Below are positions 8,180 to 17,835 of a stretch of 64,000 nt of DNA, piece by piece. The translations under genes were made by a program, and so were the position numbers. The stretch comes from Pseudomonadales bacterium (GTDB lineage: Bacteria; Pseudomonadota; Gammaproteobacteria; Pseudomonadales; Azotimanducaceae): assembly GCA_019090615.1 (NCBI GenBank), contig JAHRVQ010000037.1, forward strand, positions 22,627 to 86,626. The letters run 5' to 3'. Numbering within the stretch: the first letter of the stretch is position 1; every line of letters begins with the position of its first letter. The notes under the pieces were generated by a model that was not told where the DNA came from, did no database searches, and saw nothing but the letters and a program-made list of their open reading frames with translations.

Positions 8180-9727
8180 TTATGGCAATATCACCTCTAT
8201 CAATCTGGGGCCACGACTTTGCATCGCATCAAGAAACAATGGATTAAAAGCTTCTATGCTGTCTGCTCGAACTGCTTCAACGCCCATTCCTTCTGCCAGA
8301 GAAACAAAATTAAGATCTGGGTTGCCGATATCCAGCATATCCATGGTTTTCTTGGTCATCGATTGCGCACCAACACGTGCAAGTTCAAGCTGCAAAATTT
8401 GATATTTACGATTAGCAAATATAACCACACAAATATCGAGGTTCTCGCGCGCCATAGTCCACAATGACTGGATCGTATACATGGCACCACCATCACCGTG
8501 CAAACACACAACTTTTCGATCCGGGCACGCCACTGCGGCACCTATACTGTTAGGCAAACCAAAACCGATAGATCCTCCGGTCAATGAAATCCAGTCATGA
8601 GGCTCACTTGTTGCACAATGATTAAAGCTGCCGCCTCCAGAGGTCGCGCCTTCATCTATCACAATAGCATCCGTAGGGAGATATTCTGAAATTGTCTGGC
8701 CAATGGTATGCTGGTTAAGCGTTTTACAGCCAACCCCTTTCTTTTGCCGTTTAATTAACCGCGGCACAAGATCATGCGCATTTAAAGCCGTACACAGGCG
8801 ATACAAAGCATCTTCAGCATTATCATTTTGATCCGCCAAAACATGCAATGTGCTGCCTTCAGGATAGAATTCACTGGCCTTACCTGGGTAGGCAAAAAAT
8901 GCAACTGGCGCCTTTGTACCAATCATTATAAATTGTGTAACCCCTTCAATTTGCTCTGCGGCCTGTTCAGCGAAATATCCCAGTTTTTCAATTTCACACC
9001 GGCCTTCACCACGAGGAAACCGCGTAGCAAAGGTATCGCAAAACAGTCGCACCCCAGTTACCTGGGATACTTTATCCGCCAGACGTTGGTTATCTTCATC
9101 TAATGCCATATTACCCATCAGGATAATGGTTGGCTTACCGTTTGATAACAATTCTGCTGCCTTCTGCACCGCTGCATCAGACACCACCGGTATTGTTGGC
9201 AATTCCTGCTTTGTTAATGGTTCACCTGATACATTCCAGGCACAATCAGCAGGTACAATTAAAGTAGCCACCTGACCAGGGCGCACATTTGCAGCGACAA
9301 CTGCTTCTGCAGCATCAGCTGGCAGTGCCTCAGCACTGGCTGAAGTTTTCACCCAATGCGATACTGGACCTGCTAAACCAATAATATCGGAAGTTAACGG
9401 AGCATCGTATTTCTTATGATACGTCGCGTGATCGCCAATCAAATTGATAACCGGCGAATTGCCTTTATTGGCATTGTGTAAGTTTGCCGAACCGTTCGAC
9501 AAACCAGGCCCAAGATGGAGTAGCGTACAGGCAGGTTTTCCTGCCATTCGGCCATAGCCATCAGCCGCACCGGTACAAATCCCCTCAAATAATGACAGAA
9601 TTGACCTCATTCCATCAGATTGCCCAATCGAAGCAACCATATGCATTTCAGAAGTGCCTGGATTAGTGAAGCAGACTTCTACCCCATTATTAACCAAGGT
9701 CTGCAGCATGCTTTCTGCGCCATTCAT
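8180..9727 (-). CDS. thiamine-diphosphate-dependent enzyme, acetolactate-synthase-like
   Basis: About 515 residues from MNGAESML. It follows the three-domain plan of the acetolactate synthase / benzoylformate decarboxylase family: N-terminal PYR domain with the cofactor-activating Glu in SLFEGICTGAADGYGRM (E48), a central domain, and a C-terminal PP domain with GDGGAMYTIQSLW...NRKY binding Mg-ThDP. No regulatory subunit (ilvN) is adjacent, so a catabolic 2-oxoacid decarboxylase or lyase is more likely than valine synthesis. An in-frame ATG at 9787 would add 20 residues; I prefer 9727 because homologous sequence starts there and GGGG lies upstream. The product is not determinable from sequence. 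Confidence 0.75.
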   Translation of the reverse strand: MNGAESMLQTLVNNGVEVCFTNPGTSEMHMVASIGQSDGMRSILSLFEGICTGAADGYGRMAGKPACTLLHLGPGLSNGSANLHNANKGNSPVINLIGDHATYHKKYDAPLTSDIIGLAGPVSHWVKTSASAEALPADAAEAVVAANVRPGQVATLIVPADCAWNVSGEPLTKQELPTIPVVSDAAVQKAAELLSNGKPTIILMGNMALDEDNQRLADKVSQVTGVRLFCDTFATRFPRGEGRCEIEKLGYFAEQAAEQIEGVTQFIMIGTKAPVAFFAYPGKASEFYPEGSTLHVLADQNDNAEDALYRLCTALNAHDLVPRLIKRQKKGVGCKTLNQHTIGQTISEYLPTDAIVIDEGATSGGGSFNHCATSEPHDWISLTGGSIGFGLPNSIGAAVACPDRKVVCLHGDGGAMYTIQSLWTMARENLDICVVIFANRKYQILQLELARVGAQSMTKKTMDMLDIGNPDLNFVSLAEGMGVEAVRADSIEAFNPLFLDAMQSRGPRLIEVILP

Positions 9728-9811
9728 ATTTCTACCCCATTTTTTTAACGACTGATTACATCTGTCGAGTATACCTACACTATGCAAGAAATTCCCATTG
9801 GTGTGATTTAT

Positions 9812-11662
9812 TTATACTGCAGCACGATATACACAAGCACCAGCCAACCAGGTTTCAGTAACATTAATGTTAGCAATTTCATCCACCGGGACAGATAATG
9901 GATCCTGATCCAACAAAATAAAATCAGCATATTTACCGACTTCAAGGCTACCGATTTCATCACCAGAATGGCACTGCCACGCCGCATCGCGAGTCATTGC
10001 CCTTAACGCCGTGGCCACATCAATACACTCGTCTACCGCCAACACACTATCAGCTTCCTGCCACATTTTTCTGGTAACGGCATTTTCAATACAGCGCAAT
10101 GGGTTCATTTCTGTCACAGGTTCATCAGAATGTAAGGTCCATCGAATACCCTGCTTTTCACAGGCAGCGGTTCTATCCAGCAAGTTCGCTTTAGTAAGCC
10201 CAAAAATACTATCGCGCATCGCCGCCCCCCAGTAGTAGACATGTCCAATCAAAAAACTCGGCGAAAGGTTCATGGTCTTAATCCGTTGTATCTGATCATC
10301 ATGCAGGATAGAACAATGTTCGATCCTATACGGCCCATTGGTCAAAAGCCCAAGATCATAAGCCGCCTGATACGCATCGAGGGTATTGTCTATAGCTTGG
10401 TCACCATTGGCATGGATAACCAACGGCCAACCTCTGGCTGCCCGCTCGACAACCATATCCTTCAACTCATCCGCTTCTATATAGGCGACTCCAAAGGCAT
10501 TTGCAGGGATTTCTTGTAAATTATCGCCAGCGCCTGAATCTACCGCACTCGTAGCAAATAAATAGGGCTGTCGCTGCAATCCGGTCAAACCCTGGTTGGA
10601 ACCATCACTAACAATCTTCCAGCCGACCACTCGAACCATGTCATCACCATCGGCATATTGTACATCCAGAGAATCCCATTTTTCCTGCAATAGCCCACTC
10701 AACGAATAGCGTAACCGAGCTGTCATGCGTCTGGATTCAACCATTGTTCGGTAGATATCCAACTCGACGATTCCACGCCCCAAACCAGTGCCCTGATCAC
10801 AGAGCGTGGTAATACCTACCTTATTTGCTTTACTACCTACCGCAAGACAAGCGCTAGCAAGATCGTATGCTTGTTGCGCTGGGTTATGCCGGATAACGGC
10901 TGCCATTGCTCGACCACCCTGTAAAACACCATTTGGCGTACCATCTGCTGCACGCCCATAGGATGACGACAATTCATCTGGGGTGTTTTTATTAATACCC
11001 GCTATTTGTAATGCAACGGTATTACAATAGGCGAAGTGCAATGACGCATTATAAACAAAAACAGGTTGAGTGGCTGATACCCTATCCAGCATATGACGAT
11101 CTAAATCAGCCGCACCAGATTGCAGCGACGGATCAATTTGCCGCGCAACAACCCATTCGTCAGGCTCGGCTAAACTAACCATTTCCCCAAGTCGTATTAA
11201 AGCATCCTCTATCGCCGGACAAACAAAAGGTCCAACATCTTCATATTGCCCAATGGTTGCGATTGGCAGCAGGTGCATATGCGGCTCTATAAACCCCGGC
11301 AAAATTGTCTTACCCTCGCAGTCAATAATATCAGCTGACGGATAAGCCTCACGGAGGTCAGCAAACTCACCCATCGCGACTATTTTTGTATCTTTAATAG
11401 CCATTGCATCAGCAAAAGAAAATGCTGCATCCACCGTTATAATCTTGGCATTGACAAAGATGCGGGTATTCACCGATATGGCGGCAGGCGGTGGTGCTTT
11501 GCTGTGCCAGTGCTCCACCTTACATAATTCCTGGTCAGTCACTTTCATTGTACAATTAAGCAAACTCACCGCTGGCGCACAGCATGCACAAGGGCTGACA
11601 TCAAATGGGGCCATAACGAGTGGTAATGCCTGAGGCGCCTTTAAGTTAGATTCTGTAGCCAT
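9812..11662 (-). CDS. YtcJ-type metal-dependent amidohydrolase
   Basis: A 616-residue amidohydrolase of the YtcJ / N-substituted formamide deformylase group. Metal-binding and catalytic blocks: FIEPHMH (H128, H130), WKIVSDGSNQG, HANGDQA, IEHCS and HSDEPV, followed by the C-terminal beta-sandwich tail LEVGKYADFILLDQDP. The first 65 residues are an unusual extension with C25, C27, C28, C37 and C47. It lies 84 bp upstream of the ThDP enzyme on the same strand, so the two may act in one catabolic pathway on a nitrogenous or amide substrate; this is inference. Confidence 0.82.
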   Translation of the reverse strand: MATESNLKAPQALPLVMAPFDVSPCACCAPAVSLLNCTMKVTDQELCKVEHWHSKAPPPAAISVNTRIFVNAKIITVDAAFSFADAMAIKDTKIVAMGEFADLREAYPSADIIDCEGKTILPGFIEPHMHLLPIATIGQYEDVGPFVCPAIEDALIRLGEMVSLAEPDEWVVARQIDPSLQSGAADLDRHMLDRVSATQPVFVYNASLHFAYCNTVALQIAGINKNTPDELSSSYGRAADGTPNGVLQGGRAMAAVIRHNPAQQAYDLASACLAVGSKANKVGITTLCDQGTGLGRGIVELDIYRTMVESRRMTARLRYSLSGLLQEKWDSLDVQYADGDDMVRVVGWKIVSDGSNQGLTGLQRQPYLFATSAVDSGAGDNLQEIPANAFGVAYIEADELKDMVVERAARGWPLVIHANGDQAIDNTLDAYQAAYDLGLLTNGPYRIEHCSILHDDQIQRIKTMNLSPSFLIGHVYYWGAAMRDSIFGLTKANLLDRTAACEKQGIRWTLHSDEPVTEMNPLRCIENAVTRKMWQEADSVLAVDECIDVATALRAMTRDAAWQCHSGDEIGSLEVGKYADFILLDQDPLSVPVDEIANINVTETWLAGACVYRAAV

Positions 11663-11736
11663 GCTGATCGATTCACCTTTTTATTGCAGCAAAGTAGCCG
11701 AAGCCTGTCTGCAGTAACTTTTAATTCCGTTCATGA

Positions 11737-11778
11737 TCATTTAAGCATAGTCATTTAAGCATCGTCACTTAAGCATCG
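11737..11778. repeat. 14-bp tandem repeat, three copies
   Basis: TCATTTAAGCATAG, TCATTTAAGCATCG and TCACTTAAGCATCG follow each other directly in the divergent promoter space between the amidohydrolase and the ROK kinase. Copy number could affect promoter spacing, but no promoter elements are clear. Confidence 0.85.
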
Positions 11779-11827
11779 CCACTTCACTAAGTATTCAAAT
11801 ATGCTCAACCAATGTTAATATCCTCCA

Positions 11828-12865
11828 ATGGAACAAACAGCAACCGGAATTCCAGCAAAAACAGCCCGTTCGAAGCTGGGCAATATGCAGACAAATCATG
11901 CCAGAATTGGTATTGATCTCGGCGGTACTAAAATTGAGGCAATCTTACTAAGCGACAACGGCACAGTTGGCATTCGGCATAGAGTTGCAACTCCAAAAAA
12001 TGACTACCTGGCAACACTAGCAGCCATCCAACAGGTTATTCACGCGGTAAAAAAGCACCAACATTTACCCGATCAAATGCCCATTGGCATCGGCACACCA
12101 GGCGCAATTTCGACTAAAACCGGGTTATTAAAAAATTGCAATAGCACTTGTCTCAACGGCCATTCACTCGTTGCAGACCTTGAAACAATGCTCAATAGCC
12201 CTGTTCGCATTGCCAATGACGCTGATTGCTTCACCCTCTCAGAAGCCGTTGATGGTGCCGCTAAAAACGCCGCCCTGGTTTTCGGTGTTATTCTCGGCAC
12301 GGGTGTCGGCGGCGGAATAACATTCAAACAGCAACTGCTGCAGGGTGCCAATTCAATCACTGGCGAATGGGGACATACCACGCTACCAATTCACGCTTAT
12401 CAGACAAATAACCCTGATTCAACTCAGCATATCGCCACCTATGACTGTTTTTGTGGCAGAACAAACTGTGTAGAAACCTGGCTGTCCGGACCAGGGTTTG
12501 AACGTATGTATCAGTCGTTAACCAGGCACAAACTATCTGCCGAAGCAATCATCAACAAGGCTAATGAAGGCGACAACACCGCCACATTAATTCTGGAACA
12601 ATATATCAATCTGTTAGCACTGGCATTATCAAACATAATTAACCTCCTGGATCCCAACACAATTGTGCTGGGTGGCGGGCTGTCTAATATTCCACAGATT
12701 TATAAAAAATTACCGCAATACTTGCCCCGGTACGTTTTTTCTGACGAGGTCAACACCCGTATTGTGCCGGCACAACATGGAGACTCCAGTGGCGTAAGAG
12801 GCGCAGCGTGGCTCTGGTCAAAACCAGAAATAAGCGATTTTTATCAAAATCGATACAAATTTTGA
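11828..12865 (+). CDS. mak: ROK-family fructokinase (Mak-like)
   Basis: A 345-residue sugar kinase with the ROK phosphate loop IGIDLGGTK (residues 27-35), the catalytic block ANDADC, GEWGH, the zinc motif CFCGRTNC and the LDPNTIVLGGG stretch. The C-terminal HGDSSGVRGAAWLW and the central block resemble E. coli Mak, so fructose phosphorylation is the best guess; N-acetylglucosamine or glucose are alternatives within the family. The first 19 residues have no likeness to the family and no good ribosome site is visible for either candidate, so the ATG at 11885 may be the real start. It is divergent from the amidohydrolase. Confidence 0.8.
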   Translation: MEQTATGIPAKTARSKLGNMQTNHARIGIDLGGTKIEAILLSDNGTVGIRHRVATPKNDYLATLAAIQQVIHAVKKHQHLPDQMPIGIGTPGAISTKTGLLKNCNSTCLNGHSLVADLETMLNSPVRIANDADCFTLSEAVDGAAKNAALVFGVILGTGVGGGITFKQQLLQGANSITGEWGHTTLPIHAYQTNNPDSTQHIATYDCFCGRTNCVETWLSGPGFERMYQSLTRHKLSAEAIINKANEGDNTATLILEQYINLLALALSNIINLLDPNTIVLGGGLSNIPQIYKKLPQYLPRYVFSDEVNTRIVPAQHGDSSGVRGAAWLWSKPEISDFYQNRYKF

Positions 12866-13004
12866 CGTTAACAGGGTCTCGCTGGCTCTATGAGGCAGAC
12901 TAGTTGTTGACCTTCTGCAGTGGCGAAATAAATGCCACACAACACACTGTTATAAGGTTCAGCATACTGCCACTATTAACGGTATATTTTAAGCAGGCTC
13001 AGAG

Positions 13005-13841
13005 ATGACAACACCCAAAAACTGGCAGGCGACAGCCTATAACCAGGCCTTTCAATCGGACAACCTGATCCACTCAGATGAAATGGCAAACAGCTATGGC
13101 TTTCAGGGCGCACTGGTTCCCGGGGTGACCATTTCTGCCTATCTCATGCATCCGGCCATTGAAGCCTGGGGCATAGAATGGCTCGAGCACGGTAAAGCAG
13201 ATATTGTCATCCATAAACCACTCTACGATGGTTATGCGTTCAAGGTCCAATTATCTGAAGTCAGTAACACAGCTTACCAGGCCAGGTTAATCGATCAGGC
13301 AGGCAGTCATTGCGCCACCGCCCATTGTTTGCTGATCGACCCGCAGGTTCTAAAAAAGACTGCCAACGAACACGCCAGGCGACAGGACCCATTATTCAAT
13401 CATGATCATGACATTCAAGCAGCAAGTCATCAGACACTAAAGTATCTGCAGCAAAATGGCATGTGCGCTCTAGCCACCGCCTGGGATGGCAGCACCCCAA
13501 TGGCCACTTATTTGCAGGACCCGACTTCAATGCCAGATATTTTCAATGCCAGTGGCCACAGTCTCGCCAACGGCGCATATATGCTTGGCCTGACTAATTC
13601 TGTTCTTGCCGGCAATGTTTATATGAACCCCTGGATTCATCTTCAAACTACTTCACAAAACTACCAAATGGTTACCCTGGGGACACAACTTGTCATTGAA
13701 TGTGATATTGAAAATCTATTTGAAAAGAAAGGCCATGAATTCATCGACCTTAACGTACAGATTTATCAGCAGCACTCGGAGCAACTTGTGATGACCGCAC
13801 AGCTACGCGCCATCTACAAACTCCGCCCGCCAAATAGCTAA
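13005..13841 (+). CDS. MaoC-like hot-dog-fold protein
   Basis: The 278-residue protein opens with a MaoC/R-hydratase-like signature: NLIHSDEMANSYGFQGALVPGVT, where the Asp-His pair of hydratases is replaced by the related IHSD arrangement. A second, weaker repeat may begin near residue 150 (NASGHSLANGAYML), suggesting a double hot-dog. MaoC relatives hydrate enoyl-CoA or act as thioesterases; the substrate here is unknown. Start: ATG at 13005, preceded by a purine-rich stretch (GGCTCAGAG). Single gene, convergent with the ion channel. Confidence 0.6.
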   Translation: MTTPKNWQATAYNQAFQSDNLIHSDEMANSYGFQGALVPGVTISAYLMHPAIEAWGIEWLEHGKADIVIHKPLYDGYAFKVQLSEVSNTAYQARLIDQAGSHCATAHCLLIDPQVLKKTANEHARRQDPLFNHDHDIQAASHQTLKYLQQNGMCALATAWDGSTPMATYLQDPTSMPDIFNASGHSLANGAYMLGLTNSVLAGNVYMNPWIHLQTTSQNYQMVTLGTQLVIECDIENLFEKKGHEFIDLNVQIYQQHSEQLVMTAQLRAIYKLRPPNS

Positions 13842-13937
13842 CTTGCCGATCCATTAAGCAGGCCAATAAAATCACTTTGCTCTGAACTTTTATATCCTTA
13901 GCGATTAATTTTACCATCATAGCCACTATTATCAGGA

Positions 13938-14762
13938 CTATTGGTCAGGGCTGCGACGGTCAGGGCTGCGATTATCAGTAGCACCAACACTCTGTCGCTC
14001 AATTAACGCCTTCAATTCTTGTATTTCAACTTTGAGATCCGCCAGTGAAACGTAGTGCTCGTCTGCCTGTAACTCGCGCTGATGCTCCTCTTCCAGCACA
14101 TTAACCACTATTCCAATCACCATATTCAAAAAAGCAAAAGCAGTTAGAAAAATAAAAGATATATAGAAAATCCAGCTCCAGGCATAAACCTCATTGGTTT
14201 CATACATTACGTCTGTCCAGTCTTCAAATGTCATCACCCGGAAAAGGGTCAACATCGCAGTACTAATATCACCCCACAAAAAGGGATTAATATCTTCAAA
14301 AAACAAACTACCAATAGCCGCATAGATATAAAAAATAATGAACATCAACGCCATCACATAACCCAACCGTGGCAAAGCGATTAATAGCGAGTTAAGCAGC
14401 ACTCTCAATTCTGGAATAAAACTAATCATTCGCATCACCCGAAACACTCTGACTAGCCGTGCAACTAAAGCCATATCCGTATTCTCAATCGGAATCAGGC
14501 TAACAGCGACGATCACGCTATCAAAAATATTCCACGGATCTTTAAAAAAAGCCCATTTACGCTCTTCGGCTGCAAATCGAATACTGATTTCCAGGACAAA
14601 AATTACTGTGATAAACAAGTCCATGAAGTACAACAAATTCACGACGGCAGAAGACATATCATATGTCTTTACCCCAACCAGTAGCGCGGACGCCATAATG
14701 ATAAAAATGATGAATGTTTCAAAAACTTTATGATTACGAATCAGCTGAATTTGCTTCAACAT
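13938..14762 (-). CDS. single-domain voltage-gated cation channel (NaChBac/BacNav-like)
   Basis: A 274-residue protein with six membrane segments. S4 is ARLVRVFRVMRM (about residues 101-112), carrying the regularly spaced arginines of the voltage sensor; the pore helix and filter are T178-F-E-D-W182 and S6 runs about 196-222. The C-terminal helix (237-256) is coiled-coil-like, as in tetrameric BacNav channels. Typical sodium channels have TLESW; the extra acidic residue here could favour calcium or mixed selectivity, which is inference. The last residues (RSPDRRSPDQ) are encoded by a 15-bp tandem duplication. Confidence 0.85.
   Translation of the reverse strand: MLKQIQLIRNHKVFETFIIFIIMASALLVGVKTYDMSSAVVNLLYFMDLFITVIFVLEISIRFAAEERKWAFFKDPWNIFDSVIVAVSLIPIENTDMALVARLVRVFRVMRMISFIPELRVLLNSLLIALPRLGYVMALMFIIFYIYAAIGSLFFEDINPFLWGDISTAMLTLFRVMTFEDWTDVMYETNEVYAWSWIFYISFIFLTAFAFLNMVIGIVVNVLEEEHQRELQADEHYVSLADLKVEIQELKALIERQSVGATDNRSPDRRSPDQ
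13943..13972. repeat. 15-bp tandem duplication at the 3' end of the channel gene
   Basis: GGTCAGGGCTGCGAC is followed at once by GGTCAGGGCTGCGAT. It contains the TCAGGGCTG part of the dispersed core seen at 6268-6410. In the minus-strand gene it encodes the duplicated RSPD(R/Q) tail. Confidence 0.85.
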
Positions 14763-15088
14763 CTAAAATAACTCTGCAGAAAAACTGCGGTTATTATCCG
14801 TAAAATTATCTGCAGCACTAGTCTTTCTATGGTTTGATATAAGAACCGACCAGGCCTGCATCACTCAACAGTAAAACAGGACAATAAGATCAACTAAGAT
14901 TTTTGCCTCGGTCGCTAGCAATCCTGTGCAATAGAATAGGTGGATTTTCCGGCATGAGCTGCCGGCGACTGTTAATACCGACCATATCTGAGCAAAATTA
15001 TAATCTTCAACTATGCTTAACGGGTCTAATAAATTACAACGCTTATAAGAACATTTACGTACGAACCGAGAGATAGGTAAAAATAAAG
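14763..15088. other. divergent intergenic region, 326 bp
   Basis: AT-rich promoter space between the divergent channel gene and the gene at 15089. The only structure seen is a perfect 6-bp inverted repeat with a 5-nt loop (CCGGCA/TGCCGG) at 14949-14965, without a T run. No small ORF with a ribosome site was found. Confidence 0.6.
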
Positions 15089-15724
15089 ATGGATATTGCC
15101 GTCACCCTTGCTTTGGGGTTAGCCGTTATTGCCACAGCTTGCTCAATAGCTGCGCTTACAATGGTATTTTCGATTCGAAAAACACTTAAATCCCAACAAA
15201 AGCAACCCGATAATCATAAAAATAAAAATTACGCTGAAATAGCCAACATGCTTTCAGATGGTTCTATGGTGTGGCAACGGCTGATGGTCCAATGCGATGA
15301 ATCAAGCACCCTTATTTCCGGCAGCGCAGTACAGGGAACAACCCGCGACAATATTGGTGACTGGTTATTGCAGCTACGAGAATTTTGCAAACAATCTAAA
15401 AATGAAGTTGATCATGGCTATCAGTTATTTGCCACTGAAGCAAAAAAAATGACCGCCGATGAAATGGCTATGCAGCGCCCAGATATGGAAAAGTTCCAGA
15501 AAGAAATGAAAAGCAACGTGGCGGTCATTTCTGATCAGGTCGAACATATACGTCGTGTACTACACGGCACTGACAGCGTCTCGAATAGCCAATTTAAAAT
15601 AACCCTGCATAAACCTCAGGTTATGCCGCATTTTTTGCGTAAAAGACAAAAAATTGCTGAGTTACAACGACGCCATTCTAGCCCTGCGCCAACCAACACT
15701 AGCGCCCAGCCAGGAAGCGAATAA
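15089..15724 (+). CDS. hypothetical membrane-anchored protein
   Basis: I do not recognise this 211-residue protein. Residues 5-28 form one N-terminal membrane segment, followed by a basic linker and a mostly helical soluble region (residues 50-160) with charged, heptad-like stretches (DMEKFQKEMKSNVAVISDQ). The tail is basic and proline-rich. The likely topology is a short anchor with a cytoplasmic domain. It overlaps the 3' end of the amidotransferase gene on the other strand by 26 bp. Confidence 0.6.
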   Translation: MDIAVTLALGLAVIATACSIAALTMVFSIRKTLKSQQKQPDNHKNKNYAEIANMLSDGSMVWQRLMVQCDESSTLISGSAVQGTTRDNIGDWLLQLREFCKQSKNEVDHGYQLFATEAKKMTADEMAMQRPDMEKFQKEMKSNVAVISDQVEHIRRVLHGTDSVSNSQFKITLHKPQVMPHFLRKRQKIAELQRRHSSPAPTNTSAQPGSE

Positions 15725-16427
15725 TCCATTGGGATATAGCCGTTTTATCCGTAGGGCGTTCAAGACTCGCCATGCCAGATACAAATACCTGCTCACCAAT
15801 AATTTCACGGCGTGACCTTAATAGCGCCTCTATATAGCCTTTCGAAAATTCTGGATGTCCCTGAATAGCCAGAATATGACTATCAATCTGAAACATCGAA
15901 TTTTCACAAAAATCATTCGACCCGATCAGCTCTGCTCGATCCGGTAAACGCATAACCTGATCCTGATGAAAGACCAGAATAGAAATGCTGGACAAGGAAG
16001 GCAACATATAGCTTTTGTTTACGAGGATACGGGCCTCCTTTACCCCCACACCCCAACCAACGGGCGCTCGCCGGCAATCCCCACCGAGCGCCTGGGCAAT
16101 TATCTGATGACCAAAACACACCCCAACCAGCGATATTTTTCGTTTATCCAGCGCTACCACAAATTCTTGCAATTGCTCAATCCAGCTTTCATGCTCATAA
16201 ACGCTGCGTCGACTACCAGTAATTAAATAACCGTCATAGTCCGCAATATTGTCTGGAAACTCACCAAGTACAACATTAAAAACACCCGTGGTCACAGTAT
16301 CGGTTGCAGCACCACTCAACATCGCCTGAAACATATCGGGATAATCACCGAAACTGGCTTTTAACGCCACAGGAACAGAATCAGTTTGCAATATCCCAAG
16401 CTTCAGCACCTTGGGTATTTGTCCCAC
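15699..16427 (-). CDS. class I glutamine amidotransferase-like protein
   Basis: The 242-residue protein has the class I GATase triad: nucleophile C104 in GVCFGHQ and the GHPEF block carrying catalytic His and Glu. It resembles stand-alone GMP-synthase-like GATases that hydrolyse gamma-glutamyl bonds. It lies 16 bp downstream of a glutamine-synthetase-like gene, a pairing that recalls PuuA/PuuD of polyamine breakdown (ligase then gamma-glutamyl hydrolase). The specific substrate cannot be inferred from sequence alone. Confidence 0.75.
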   Translation of the reverse strand: MGQIPKVLKLGILQTDSVPVALKASFGDYPDMFQAMLSGAATDTVTTGVFNVVLGEFPDNIADYDGYLITGSRRSVYEHESWIEQLQEFVVALDKRKISLVGVCFGHQIIAQALGGDCRRAPVGWGVGVKEARILVNKSYMLPSLSSISILVFHQDQVMRLPDRAELIGSNDFCENSMFQIDSHILAIQGHPEFSKGYIEALLRSRREIIGEQVFVSGMASLERPTDKTAISQWIIRFLAGR

Positions 16428-16443
16428 TTGTCAGCTCCAAGCA

Positions 16444-17817
16444 TCAAATGATCTCGAAATATCGTTTAAGTTGCCAGTCATTCACATGCCGCTCATATTC
16501 ACGTATTTCCCAGTCTCTGCTGGCCACATAATGGTCGATAAATTCATCGCCAAAGATTTCCCGAGCCGCTTGCGACTGCACAAGATCCCTTGTGGCATCG
16601 CGCAAATTACCGGGCAATTGATCATTTTCGGGTAGCTCTGACTGAATAAGATAGGCATTCCCCGTTGTTGGTGGCGCAAGTGCCAGTTTTTCCTTTATGC
16701 CTAATAAACCTGCGCCAATCGTCGCTGCAGCCACCAGGTAAGGATTTGCATCAGCTGACCCAAGCCTGAATTCAACTCGCTGGGAATCGTTACTGCCAGC
16801 AATCAAACGCAGCGCCGTAGTTCTGTTATCAACCCCCCAGGTAGCTGCGGTGGGTGCCCATGCACCTTTGACCAGCCTTGTATAACTATTGATTGTTGGT
16901 GACGTGATAGCCAATAAAGCCCGCAGATATTTTTTTTGACCAGCGATATAATGTTGTTGTATGTCACTCATGGCATACTTTTTTGCAGCGTTATAAAAAA
17001 CATTTTGACCATTGCTGATACTTCTCAATGATTGATGACAGTGGCCGCTTTGGCCAGGATAGTCCATTGACCACTTGGCCATAAACGTCGCAATCAAACC
17101 ACGCTTTTGAAAAAAGGTTTTACAAAAGGTCTTAAACAATACAGCTTTGTCAGCACCCGACAAAGCTTCGTCTACAGTAATAGCAGCTTCCCATACACCG
17201 GGCCCTGTTTCACAATGCAAACCTTCAAGCGCAAAGCCATGGTCGAGGCAATAATCCATCAAGCCATTAAATAGATCTGAATGCACATTGGTTCGTAACA
17301 CCGAATAGCCAAAGTTATCCGGAGACAGTGGCACCAGGTTGGTATAGTTTTTCTGCCGAATTGTATCTGCGGTTTCGGAAAATACAAAGAATTCATATTC
17401 AAAGGCAAGTTGCGCTTCAAAACCCATATCCGCCGCCATTGCCAATACGGATTTTAACCGACTCCTGGGGCAAATAGGATGCAAACTGTTACCCGTATCG
17501 GTGACGAAATTACCGATAAAAAAAGGCATATTAGACTCGTCCAATAAACGCCGTTCAGTGGTTAAATCTAAACGATAAAGCACGTCGGGAAAGCCGGTAT
17601 GCCAACCTGTAAAAGCCGCATTATCATATAACTGATCATTGACATCCCAGCCAAGAATACAATCACAGAAGCTTGATTTGCCGTTGGCTATCGATTCAAA
17701 TTTATCCAGACTAATGTATTTACCTCTAAGTACACCGTCTATATCTGTCAGACCCAGCTTGATACGTCGAACACCTTCGTTTCGATATTTTAAGATCAAA
17801 CCATCAGCATCAACCAT
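16444..17817 (-). CDS. glutamine-synthetase-family gamma-glutamyl ligase (PuuA-like)
   Basis: A 457-residue type I GS-fold protein. Family blocks: FEYEFFVF (metal Glu loop), HCETGPGVWEAAI, GQSGHCHQSL and the substrate loop RLIAGSNDSQRVEFRLGSADANPYL. It lacks the adenylylation-tyrosine region and ammonium-site context of housekeeping GlnA, so it likely ligates glutamate to an amine (polyamine, ethanolamine or similar). It forms an operon with the amidotransferase downstream, and the ActP-like symporter (stop at 17836) lies upstream on the same strand, so uptake and breakdown of a compound may be co-transcribed; that link is inference. Confidence 0.82.
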   Translation of the reverse strand: MVDADGLILKYRNEGVRRIKLGLTDIDGVLRGKYISLDKFESIANGKSSFCDCILGWDVNDQLYDNAAFTGWHTGFPDVLYRLDLTTERRLLDESNMPFFIGNFVTDTGNSLHPICPRSRLKSVLAMAADMGFEAQLAFEYEFFVFSETADTIRQKNYTNLVPLSPDNFGYSVLRTNVHSDLFNGLMDYCLDHGFALEGLHCETGPGVWEAAITVDEALSGADKAVLFKTFCKTFFQKRGLIATFMAKWSMDYPGQSGHCHQSLRSISNGQNVFYNAAKKYAMSDIQQHYIAGQKKYLRALLAITSPTINSYTRLVKGAWAPTAATWGVDNRTTALRLIAGSNDSQRVEFRLGSADANPYLVAAATIGAGLLGIKEKLALAPPTTGNAYLIQSELPENDQLPGNLRDATRDLVQSQAAREIFGDEFIDHYVASRDWEIREYERHVNDWQLKRYFEII

Positions 17818-17835
17818 TGTCTACTTCCGTTCGTA

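Noticed and set aside
8093..8467. 124-residue plus-strand ORF
   Set aside because: Mostly antisense to the ThDP enzyme gene; composition is unlike a protein (Asn/Lys/His-rich shadow).
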